From: Adiantum capillus-veneris
Lineage: Eukaryota; Streptophyta; Polypodiopsida; Polypodiales; Pteridaceae
Direction of reading: 5' to 3'
DNA length: 64,000 nucleotides
Assembly (NCBI GenBank): GCA_014529385.2
Contig: CM043956.1
Location: 87,409,721 to 87,473,720 of the forward strand
The first letter of the stretch is position 1, and the number at the start of each line of letters is the position of its first letter. Below are positions 36,415 to 45,866 of the stretch, piece after piece. The position numbers and the translations under genes are program-made. The notes beneath the pieces were generated by a model. It did no database searches. It was not told the origin of the DNA and saw only the letters and a list, made by a program, of their open reading frames with translations.

Positions 36415-36500
<86 letters not shown>
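36415..36500. repeat. Compound (GT)n(CG)n(GA)n microsatellite
   Basis: GT to 36448, CG to 36456, GA from 36458 to 36500. The same GT/CG/GA arrangement is seen around 41264-41382. Confidence 0.95.
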
Positions 36501-36504
<4 letters not shown>

Positions 36505-36723
36505 GAAATGTTATATTAACGTCTTCGAAAGGCCAAAAAGACCTATGAGACCAAAAAAGTTACAATTGGTGAATCTGATATCATGTCCGAGTGGAAATTA
36601 CAGAGACCTAACCCTAAAACACCGAGGAAATGAATCTGAAGCTGATTCGGAGGGGGGGGTTCAAATGAAATCTCTCATCGATCGCTGTCAAATCTTATCA
36701 ACCTCCTCCATGGTCAGTACTCT

Positions 36724-36727
<4 letters not shown>
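36501..36727 (-). mobile_element. Short LINE-type insert between two (GA)n runs
   Basis: 36501-36600 matches the 3' end of the LINE at 39028-39130, including the AAATGAAATG terminal repeat and TTATATTAACGTCTTC. The remainder to 36727 is not clearly shared. GA tracts abut both ends (36458-36500 and 36728-36781). I read it as a heavily 5'-truncated copy of the same or a related LINE. Confidence 0.6.

Positions 36728-36781
<54 letters not shown>
36728..36781. repeat. (GA)n microsatellite
   Basis: 54-base GA run bordering the short LINE-type insert on its right side. Confidence 0.95.
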
Positions 36782-36784
<3 letters not shown>

Positions 36785-36794
36785 TTAACCTTGT

Positions 36795-36923
36795 AGGAAC
36801 AATTCCAAGAGACCTGCAAGAGGTTATCTCAATTTCCTCTCAAGTAGAAGGTCTTGAGCTCAAGTCTCGTTGGATAGACAATTGATAGAAAGGTTATTCC
36901 AATTTCCTCTTCTTATTCACATA
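36795..36923. repeat. Repeated flank unit (left part), possible SINE
   Basis: TTTTAACCTTGTAGGAAC (36782-36800) and GATAGAAAGGTTATTC (36884-36899) recur at 41315-41331 and 41242-41257. The text GTCTTGAGCTCAAGTCTCG resembles a pol III box B, so a tRNA-derived SINE is possible. LINE fragment 2 interrupts the unit at about 36924. Confidence 0.5.
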
Positions 36924-38958
36924 CTTTTTTTCTTTTCGGATTAATTTACAAGTGGAAACCTCAAAGCAAGGAAAACACACGGAAAGGATCATATACAAAA
37001 GAAAGAACACATCAATGTTCTGCTGTGAAGGATGGCTAAAAGCCTTCATAGGAAAGCTGATGATATCCCCAACTTCCATGGCATAACGTAAAGATTGTCT
37101 AAGTAGGATATGTATCACAACGATGGAACATGCAGCCATTATGTTGGCGCCACAAGGTCCAATATGCCCATAATGTGACCCACATGAAGAAGACCACAAA
37201 TCACTGCAAAGAAGGCAGAAGAATGCCAAAAGCGCAGAACCACCTATGAAAGATCATAGGGGGGAAACGAAACCGCATACAAGCTGATACGCAACAAAGA
37301 AAAACTCGAGTAATGCAATATTTCCATGGCAGGTGACTAACAGTCTCCTCCGAATTTGAACAATGGACACAACGAGAAGAGCGGATATGTTATGCACTAA
37401 GAAAAGTGCCCACTGGGAGAACCTCAAGCAAGCGTCATCATAGAAATAACCGCTCCTTCAAAGGCAACTGGCTCTTCTAGATGGCAGAGAGTGGCTTTCT
37501 CCACCGAGTATCAGACTTGTGCATAGACCATAGGGGCATTACAATGGTCAACAAGCCAAGGCCGCGGTAGAAGAAGAGTATAAACCTAACAGGTGGAAAT
37601 GGCCCTAAAAGGCGTGTCCCGAAAATTTCAATCACCATCAGCCAGAGGCAAAATGGGTAAAAAGTTGACCAGCATGTGCTGAAGCTCTCTCCAGAGTTGG
37701 CAGTGAGGCATCCTTATCCAAAGCGGCGATCGGCAAGGGGAAGCTGAAAAGTGCAGCTCGCCTCATCAACCACATCACCAACTATGCGAAGGCCACAACG
37801 AGAGAAAGTATGCCTATCGGTCAACCAAAGAAAGAGGGAATGCCCGACTTCAATGAAGACTCTCCAAATAAAGGAGATTTCCTTCTCGCTATTGTCGACC
37901 ATACGATGATAAATGCATTGTAGCATCTTTCCGAGTAGAAATCAGCTAAAAATAAACGGACATCCAAGAATGTGCTCTTCCATCTTACCAAACACTACCT
38001 CACAAAGAAATGATTGCCAAGGACCAAAGGAGGAAGTAACACCATGCTCACACAAGTAGGCAAGCACAAGAGTCCAAGGCTGAATTTGTTGCACAAGAAT
38101 AGCCAACAACATGGCTTTCCTAGCAAGAGCATGCATGCACAAGTCGAGATATTGAGGCCACCAAAGTGCTTAGGAGTGTAAAGTTTCCAAATCGACAGCA
38201 AACGCAAGCCTTCTTTGTGAGCATGGGTTTGCCACAAATGAGACAAGATAGTTGACATAAGACAATCGAGACAATGACGCGGCCAATGCAACAATGGCAA
38301 ATAGAACTGGATGGAAGCCTTTGAACGATTCGCATCCGAACATGCAAAGGCCATGTGAATAATTTCCAGTAATGCAATTTGACATTCAAATGTTGCATAA
38401 CCCAATCCACTTTTTGAATGTGACTGACATTCCATCCAATCGCCAAATGCCTCGCAATCACATTCGGAGGTAAAATCTCTCATGGCCACAACAGATTATG
38501 CCAATCACAAGGATTGAGCAGCAAAAGCTTTGATTTGCGAAAATTGACTCCAAGACCAACCTGTAGCCCATACCGCTCCAAAGCGTCCATAATCACTTGG
38601 GACGTCGGTCTGGCAAAAATATGAGGCATAAACAAAGTCATCTGCATATGCTTGTCCATGAATTTATGACCCGAGGGCCACTACAAGCCATAAAGACGAG
38701 CAGTGGAAGTCAAATAATCGAGATGCGTTAACGAAGGGTGAGTAGCAATAGCATATAACAATGCACTCAGAGGGCAGCCTTGCCTAACTGAATAGCCAAG
38801 AGGCCAAGGTTCCATCAATCCACCTTCAAGAATCCCACAAGACACACTGCAGCCATATAAGAAATAAACAATATTTGCTAACTTAGGACCGACAAATCCA
38901 AGACATCGCATCGTAGCAGCAATGTAATCCGCTGCACAATGTCAAAAGCCTTTTCACA
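36924..38958 (-). mobile_element. LINE fragment 2 (RT to zf-RVT region), decayed
   Basis: Minus-strand text begins EKAFDIVQR at about 38930-38958 (RT palm). It continues with SVRQGCPLSALLYAIATHPS (about 38740-38800), the post-RT region PKHFGGLNISTC (about 38130-38170) and a 3' part resembling LINE fragment 1. Many stops and frameshifts are present. It is related to fragment 1 (same FGGLN signature and similar 3' end) and different from the LINE at 39028-41180. The 5' end joins CA-rich sequence. Confidence 0.75.
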
Positions 38959-39027
38959 AACACTCCCACACACATGCGCGCTCATGCACACACATGAGAA
39001 GTTTTTACGTCGTAGGAACGAGAGAGA
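38959..39027. repeat. Flank unit between two LINE insertions
   Basis: CA-rich sequence, CATGAGAAGTTTTT, CGTCGTAGGAACG and a short GA run. It matches 41264-41345, where no LINE interrupts it. Confidence 0.8.
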
Positions 39028-41176
39028 AATGAAATGAAATGAAATGTTATATTAACGTCTTCAAAAGGCCAAAATGACCTATGAGACCAATCAGTTACAA
39101 AATAGTGAATCTAATACCATGTCTGGGTACAAAAGAACTAGAAGTGGAACAAAATACTACTACTACTACTACAATCTAAAACTACGTGGGTGTAGCAGCT
39201 GATACAATAGGTACCCGGTAAACTGGATGTAACAGTGTGTGAAACAAAGATGGAAGAAATGGTGAGGATCCATCCTCATCTGCACTCTGGATGTCGAGAG
39301 AGTATGGCTCGAATCTTCTGTTGTAGTCTCCGTCGATGCTGTGTAGCTCCTCTCCTCAGTCGCGGTCGTCTGTATCTCTGTAGCTCCAATGCTCGGTCGA
39401 TGAGAGTGCCAGTAGTGGTCGAATGAGTGTGGGACGAGCTCTGCAGTGGTGGCTGCTCCTCTGGCTGTCCCATATCTAGTGAAAAGAAATCTGTAATGTG
39501 TCTCTGGGACTGCCTCTCTCTAGCTCTCCCCAGTAAAGTGTCTCTATACCTGTGTAACTCAAGTAGATTTAGTCCAAGACATCTCTGATCCTCATAACTC
39601 ATGACCCTAGATAGAGGACCAAAACCCTCTCTGAATAAGCAGTGGAAACGCCCCCGTATCTCATAGAACACTGTGCAATGACATATGTAGTGCAACTCTG
39701 TCTCTGGCTCTCTCTGGCATAATCGGCATATCCTGCTGTCTGCTGGTATCCCTCTGAATCTACCAGTCTCAATCTCGAGCTGATGTGAGGATGTGCGTAT
39801 CTGACCAATGGCACAACGCAAACCATGAGACATATGTGTGTCCATGTAGCTGGGTCGAATCACAAACCCATCTCCTGTGAGGTGGAGAAGATGCTCTCTA
39901 TAGAAAGCCATCTTCGTGCTCAACTCCTGAGGCGGCTCTATCCATGTCCTCCTGGTGTCGAGCTGGATCAAGTCCTGACGAATGAGTCTAGTGATCTCCA
40001 CCCGTGTAAGAGACAGCGAGGGTGCCTGAAGAGAATACTGGAAAGGGGGCAACCTGTCCATGGTGAAGCCATGCGTCTGAAACCATGAAGTCATCTGTGC
40101 ATACCAGCATGAAGTGTCCCCCTGTAGAGCTAACTGTCTGGAAGACTCAAGGGCCAGTCTAGCATATCTGTCTCTAGTAGTATCCCATAGGCTGTGCACA
40201 AAGGACACTGATCTGGTAAGCGCCTCAATCTCCATGGGGGGGGCAGCTAGCTCTGCTCGAATGATCGCGTGAGGTACGGAGGCCTTGGCTCTAATCAATC
40301 GGGAGATCATAGATACCAAGGGCCTCTCCATACGTCTCCAACCATCCTGGCCTACAGAAGGTCCCCAAACCTGTACCCCATACATCATAGCTGAGGCTAC
40401 TAAAGTACCAAAGAGCCATAACTTTGTCCGAGGTTCCTGGAACTGAACCTGCGAACACATCCTCTCCAAGCCTCCCAAGGCCGCATAAGCTCTGGTCAGT
40501 CTAGTCTCTGCTGCTCTCCCCAAAGAAAACCTCGGCCCAGTGAAGACTATCCCAAGGTAAGTGTATGCATCTGTATACTCCACAATCTCTTGACCATACG
40601 TGAAGGTCGGTGCCGATCTCCTGATCCACTGCGGTGTGGTGTTAAACACCATGACCTTGGTTTTACCAAGGTTTACAGACAATCCACTATCCTCTGCAAA
40701 ACTGTGTAATGCATCCAACTGTCGCTGCATACCCTCTGGTGAGTCAGAGATCAAGACAATATCATCAGCATATAACAACAATGGGATCCACGTCCCTGCC
40801 AGCTGGGCACCTCTATCACCCTCTCTGTCAATGTAATCAGACACCTCATCAACATACATACCAAATAGAGTAGGAGACAATGGGCAACCCTGTTTCACCC
40901 CGATAGTGGAGTGAACTAAGTCAGATATCCCCTCTGGGGTGCGTACATGTCCCATCACTGATCTGTATAAAGCCATAATCCCCCAAATCAACACTGTGGG
41001 CACCCCCATCTCCTGCAGTCTGCGCATCAGTCGAGCTCTCGGTACCATGTCAAATGCTTTGCGGAAATCCACAAAGCTACAATAAATCCGTCTCCCATGT
41101 GACCTGCCCTCCTCAATGATAGCTCTGAGTGTCAGAATATGGTCAAGAGTGGAGAAACCCCTCCTGAAACCTGCCT

Positions 41177-41180
<4 letters not shown>
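39028..41180 (-). mobile_element. LINE 3, 5'-truncated, flanked by (GA)n on both sides
   Basis: A non-LTR element on the minus strand whose pol frame is open to its truncated 5' edge. The left edge is an (AAATG)n terminal repeat next to GAGAGAG; the right edge is TGTCA directly followed by (GA)n (41181-41218). The 3' UTR holds a (TAC)n run (39159-39174). The first part of RT, the endonuclease and any ORF1 are missing. Confidence 0.85.
39276..41180 (-). CDS. LINE reverse transcriptase, partial (about 635 codons)
   Basis: The frame is open from the 5' edge of the element. The first residues, QAGFRRGFSTLDHILTLRAI, are RT block 2. YCSFVDFRKAFD, GVKQGCPLSPTLFGMYVDEV and LLYADDIVLIS (catalytic YADD) follow. 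Then come SGLSVNLGKTKVMVF and TYLGIVF, a long thumb and C-terminal region, and a Cys/His motif CRLCQREPETELHYICHC near residue 475. The GTG at 41070-41072 is not a true start; the protein is truncated. The frame has no stop for about 1.9 kb, so the copy is either recent or the family is active. It is a different lineage from fragments 1 and 2, closer in style to RTE/L2-like RTs, but I cannot fix the clade. This enzyme copies the element at the nicked target. Confidence 0.88.

Positions 41181-41218
<38 letters not shown>
41181..41218. repeat. (GA)n bordering LINE 3 (right)
   Basis: 38-base GA run directly abutting the truncated 5' end of LINE 3. Confidence 0.95.
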
Positions 41219-41223
<5 letters not shown>

Positions 41224-41330
41224 AATCTACCACACTCAGGTGATAGAAAGGTTATTCTGATTTCCCACACACATGCACACACACGGATGCACACACACAC
41301 ACACATGAGAAGTTTTTAACGTCGTAGGAA

Positions 41331-41382
<52 letters not shown>
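41219..41382. repeat. Uninterrupted flank unit (empty-site-like copy)
   Basis: Order here: GATAGAAAGGTTATTC (41242-41257), CA-rich tract (41264-41305), CATGAGAAGTTTTT, CGTCGTAGGAACG, (CG)n, (GA)n to 41382. In the neighbouring copy the same order is broken by LINE fragment 2 in the CA part and by LINE 3 at the GA part. Confidence 0.75.
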
Positions 41383-41384
<2 letters not shown>

Positions 41385-41548
41385 GTCAAAAAATGTGCTC
41401 TCAAAACGAAGGAATCATAAAAACTGTGGGGCTCTCCGGTAAAAGTGTACCAAGGTTCTTAATCCAGGCAATGTTTCACAAGGGGTGAAAGGCTGATCAC
41501 CCTTCTATAAAATGAGTACCAATCTGTTAATAAACTTAACCCTGTACA

Positions 41549-43043
41549 CTAAGAGTTGCTTACGTAGTGGTTTAACGTAGCACCTATGGCAACAACAAGT
41601 ACAACCTTCAGGACCTTGGCAATTTTTGCAGTAGATGTAACCCCAAATCTCCCCAGAAGCCTGGAAAGCAGCCGTTCGAGCTTGCTTGGAGCAGGATCCC
41701 CTGCAAAGAAAAGCCCAAAAGCATACGTTCAACAGGTTCACAATCTCTTGGAAAAGGCAGGAAAACAACAATGCAACTAGTGACAAAAATACAACTAGTG
41801 GTGCTGATATTCGTGCATGAACCAATTAAAAAAAAGCCTCTTCGCCTTGATAAATCCAGGAAAAAGCCCAAGTGACCCTTCAAAACAAACTGCTAGACTC
41901 TAGTTAAAAAATCATTGATATCCATTCAGAAATCCACACAGCATCAGCTCCATCTTGGATTGAATACAACTCTATCTTCAACCTTGCCATCAGTCCCAGC
42001 TAAGATACTTAACCCCCACTCACACCCTCAAAACTACACAACCATCAGCTCCATGCTCAAAATATGATAGGCTAAGTGGCTAGTGGTGTGTAGCTGGGGG
42101 CCACGAGATCCAAGGCAAGCCCCCCCCCCCCCCCCCCCCCCCCCGGAACTGACACTAAGACCGTTGGAGGGCCAAGGAGGCACTGTCAGATTTTGAGATG
42201 GTCTCCAATGATGAAGATTCTTGTCCTCTCCAGCTTGAATTTTGAACCCAATTTGCTTTAGAAACACATCAAATAAGGCAGGTAGGAGATCTCTCCTCTT
42301 TTACCAGCTTTTTGTTTGAAAGAGGTATAGTTTGTCATTTATTCTTTTAAGAAAAACCTCAAATAAAAATTCTACAAAATGTCAACATGACATGCACATC
42401 AGTAATGTTGTAGAACGCCCATACGTTTCTTGTAAGTTGTCATGATAATTTTTCTTCATATTAATCAGTGACATATAAACCAAATATAGCAAGAATATGG
42501 ATAAAGCTTTACCTGCCATGCTTGCTAATCTCTCCTCCTCACCAATCCTGCGACGCAAAACATTCAGAAGAGATCCAAAATATAGGGCCAGCACTGTGCA
42601 TGTCAAAGTAATGACATTATATGGCATACTAAAGTCTGGAGTAGCTAAAGGTACCAAAAGCACTTCTGTATACACTTGCACAGCTTTTGTTTTCTGCCAA
42701 AGAAAAAAACATGTTGCTAGTATTACAAGGCAACAAATATACCATATATGCATAGAGCTTGAAGGTATCTGGGGCAAAAAAAGCAAAAAGAAAAAAGGGA
42801 AATGATCAAAGTGGCTTAAGCTTAGCAGCCGCACATTTTCCACGCCAATGAAATAGAAACTGTTACTGTTGGTACCTGAAGCTCTTGAAGCAAGGCTGAG
42901 ACAGGAGCAGGGCCAGAACCCTTGACAGTGCCAAGATGGTAGTAATGTCTTTCACTCCGTTCAGAAGGAAAGCCCAACAATGCTGATGGAAGATCAAATC
43001 CCCTATTAGCATCAGGAGGATGTTCATCAATGCGCAAAAATCC
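41549..43043 (-). CDS. PIGT: GPI transamidase subunit PIG-T, last three coding exons
   Basis: Exons 42876-43043 (56 codons), 42513-42693 (60 codons plus one base) and 41549-41700 (49 codons and TAG) join in phase with GT/AG introns. The order is [20 protein letters not shown], then [20 protein letters not shown] with a membrane helix and the [16 protein letters not shown] signature, then [13 protein letters not shown] and a hydrophobic end [18 protein letters not shown]. These are hallmarks of the C-terminus of PIG-T/Gpi16. PIG-T stabilises the ER-membrane GPI transamidase, which swaps the C-terminal signal of precursor proteins for a GPI anchor. The exons are undamaged. Preceding exons are absent up to 64000, so the upstream intron exceeds 20.9 kb or the gene is broken there. 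Confidence 0.9.
42120..42144. repeat. Poly-C run of 25 in a PIG-T intron
   Basis: A pure C homopolymer on the plus strand, hence G25 in the transcript of the intron between the last two PIG-T exons. The length may be assembly-sensitive. Confidence 0.9.
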
Positions 43044-43739
43044 CTGCAAAAACCATGGACCATCACATCTCATCATAATCTTTCTGTACTGCAGCTCAGG
43101 CTGGATTCCAGTTCATACAGATTCTTAAGGTTAGACATGCAAATCATGTGAACAAAATTTTACGTTAACAGTGTACATTCGAAACCCAATCGAACGTATA
43201 CTGTGACAGGAACGAGTTTATCTCCAGCATTAAGGTCAGAACGTTCTAAATTTAGAGACTATAAGAAGAGCCATTACACTCACATAGAATGCACAATCAA
43301 GAGACACATATACCTAGAAAAGGAAGAAGATTAAATTTGGCTTGAGTATTGAGTATGCAATTTAGTTTGCTCTCAAAAAGGAAACAAAAAAGTTATGCAA
43401 GAAAGATTGTCAAACATTAAACCATATTCACCGCAAAAACAAGGGCAAAGAGTTGACTTCTAAACTTCAACACTGAACAACAATAAAGACATCGACTAAA
43501 TATGAAACATTTTTACTTCCAAATATAAGCCATAAATAAACTCAGAATCTACATAAAGATCTGCAATGAAGCAATCACAAAAAATCTTCACATGATCTTG
43601 AAATCTTGACGTCATGGATCTTGTCCCATTCCTCACTCGATTACAAACAAGCTGAAAAACACACGCACACATTCTTCACGACAAAAATGCTACAGAGACA
43701 GATCAACTCCTCTTGTGGTCAACCCCTCAAAGGCTGATC
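43044..43739 (-). other. PIG-T intron sequence, no exon seen
   Basis: I searched the minus strand for the exon preceding GFLRIDEH (expected to end in a hydrophobic segment just before it) and found none with a suitable donor. The sequence is AT-rich and otherwise unremarkable. Confidence 0.6.
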
Positions 43740-44346
43740 CTAAGTTAATTGGGATTCCCCGCCTAGTTGGAGTGAGATCCAGAGACTCTAAAGCATCCAT
43801 CAAGATAAAATTGTCTCCCGAGCCTAGATCAAAGAATAAAGACTCTCTGCACATCAAGGCTGCCCCATCCCTTTAAAAGTTTCCGTTTACCTCTCCTTCC
43901 TCGTATTAGCATGTACATCGAGGACTAAGTTTGAAGGAGGAGGTGGAGAATATTTCTTAAGATGAGGGCAATCCGGTTTCCTGTGGCCTTCTTCACCACA
44001 AACGAAACACTTGCCCTCTTCCATGTAAACCTTTAACTGAGAGGGAGTAAAATATCTGCTTTTCTTAGTCCCCTCTGGCTTCTTTTCTTGACCCTTCAAT
44101 TGATCTGAAGGTCACTTGCGAGAAGAGGTGTCGGTTTGGGTAGAGAGTGTCATCTACTTAGCATGATAGGCACTAAACTCCTGTTTACAAGCAGTTTCAG
44201 ATGTAAATTCCGAGCAACTAAGGCAGGCTACATCATGATCCGAAGAGTATTTCAAGGGTACAACTTCATAGTTTTTTTGAGTATCAATTGGAGTTCAGCT
44301 TCGAATTTGCGCATCTTCTCTTCATCAGAGACTTTCGTGAATGGGG
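43740..44346 (-). pseudogene. Older gypsy fragment (gag knuckle and protease), element D
   Basis: Minus-strand text runs SDEEKMRKFEAELQLILKK (near 44280-44340), a knuckle CFVCGEEGHRKPDCP in a 70-residue frame (43887-44099), and a protease-like FFDLGSGDNFILMDAL (about 43800-43845). Stops and frameshifts separate them. The retropepsin triplet is Asp-Leu-Gly. It is broken off on the right by element A, and its continuation may lie in 49637-52065. Confidence 0.65.
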
Positions 44347-45431
44347 TGTCACATGCACATCTAACCATATGTGCATGTGGACAAGCTACTTCATGACAAG
44401 GGTTCATTTAGCCTAGCTTAGGAAGTGTTCTGGCACTTTTGTGGGTTGTTCGCAGACCGTGCATGACCAGGCACTTAGAGTAGATGCATATCCTCTAGTT
44501 GCACACAGCATGATCATCAACATTACCATCAGATTCCATCAGGAGCATTTTACAGTGCAAAAAACCTATTTTCCCTATTTTAGCCATTTTTCACTTATTA
44601 TTATTTAATGACTTTTGTTGGGAACTGAATAGGATGGGACAATTCAGCGAAGCTTGTATATAAGGAAATCTAGCGTTGGTGCATTCTGGCAGAAGAAGAA
44701 GTGCACAGGCAATTACTTGCAGCAGGCATCTCTAGCAACTTCTCAAGCAAGAACTCCTAAAGCCTGGCGTTTTTCCATCAGATAAAGCCCAGCATTTTCA
44801 GCAACCATTCCTGTCGCAGATCAGCCCTTGATCAGCATTTCCATAGCAGGCAAACCAGCGTTTTGGCAGCCAGCAAATTAGCGTTTTGACAGCCAGAAAA
44901 TCAGCGTTTTGACAGCCAGCAGATCAGTGTTTCGACAGCCAGCAGATTCAGCGTTTTGACAACCTGCCCCTGTTGTTTTTGGACAGCCTGTTCCGGCAAT
45001 TTTCAGCAGCATATTCAGCAGTTGATCCAGCGTTTTCAGCAGCATATTGAACAGCCCGAAGATAGCAATTTTCAGCCAGCCGTCGTCGTCGCCGTCCTCT
45101 CCAGCTTAGATACACATTGCATCGTAGCCTCACGAACTTGCATCAGCATCTTGTACGAGATTTGTGCAATCAATAGTAGACCACTCTCGCCATAGAGAGT
45201 GGCGCCTTCGGAGGAGGGTTTGACAACATTCTGGTGTCGTATTCTCTTCTCTCTCTATCTCTCAGTCTCAGCACCTCCATTCACAATGTTTATCCACTTT
45301 GTTGTGACCACTTGCACTCTCTCACTGAAGCAACGGAAGGCTCTCCCTTCCGTAAGTAAAAGGAACCTTGACCACAGTTCGGAGCACTCATCTTGAGCAA
45401 AGTTCAACATTCACTTCCGTTGCACCTTACA
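44347..45431 (+). repeat. 5' LTR of element A
   Basis: 1,085 bp with TATA box TATATAA at 44657-44663, five 23-bp GCGTTTTGACAGCCAGCA repeats (about 44858-44957) and a stem-loop at 45181-45202. Confidence 0.93.
45181..45202 (+). promoter_or_regulatory. Conserved LTR stem-loop (element A 5' LTR)
   Basis: CCACTCTC (45181-45188) pairs with GAGAGTGG (45195-45202) around the loop GCCATA. Equivalent hairpins occur at 49380-49401, 55676-55709 and 60250-60267 in the other LTRs. It sits about 520 bases after the TATA box, downstream of a conserved CAATCAATAGTAG. Its role is unknown; RNA packaging or 3'-end formation are possibilities. Confidence 0.65.
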
Positions 45432-45432
45432 T

Positions 45433-45444
45433 TGGAATCAGAGC
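45433..45444 (+). promoter_or_regulatory. Primer-binding site of element A
   Basis: TGGAATCAGAGC, one mismatch from the initiator-Met site, one base after the LTR. Confidence 0.8.
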
Positions 45445-45866
45445 TTTGGCAGTGTTTTGTATCACTCAAGGAAAAAACCACAGAATTTATTTATTTTTTT
45501 GCTTGTTGTTGTCGCACGTAACCCAAGTCCTCTTGGGCGTGTCAATTCCTAATCGTGTTTTTGAAGAGTGACAGGAAACCCAAGAAAGAAGGGCTTGTCC
45601 AGTCTCCCATTGTCTCTCTTTTCACTCATTGAGAGCGGACCGTGCACTTAGCGGCCGGCCAATCGACGTGAGGTGGGAAAAAGCAACCTTGGTGTGAGCA
45701 CAAGGCCGCCAAAGGGTGCGCCCACGGGAAAGAGAAGAGCTCGGGTAAGAGAAGATCCTTCTCTAACACATATTGCAAGCTAAAGAAAGAACTCAAGACC
45801 CTCAAGAACCCAAGAACCACAAGAACCCAAGTTCCTCGTGAACTTAAGAACCCAAGATTTCAATGT

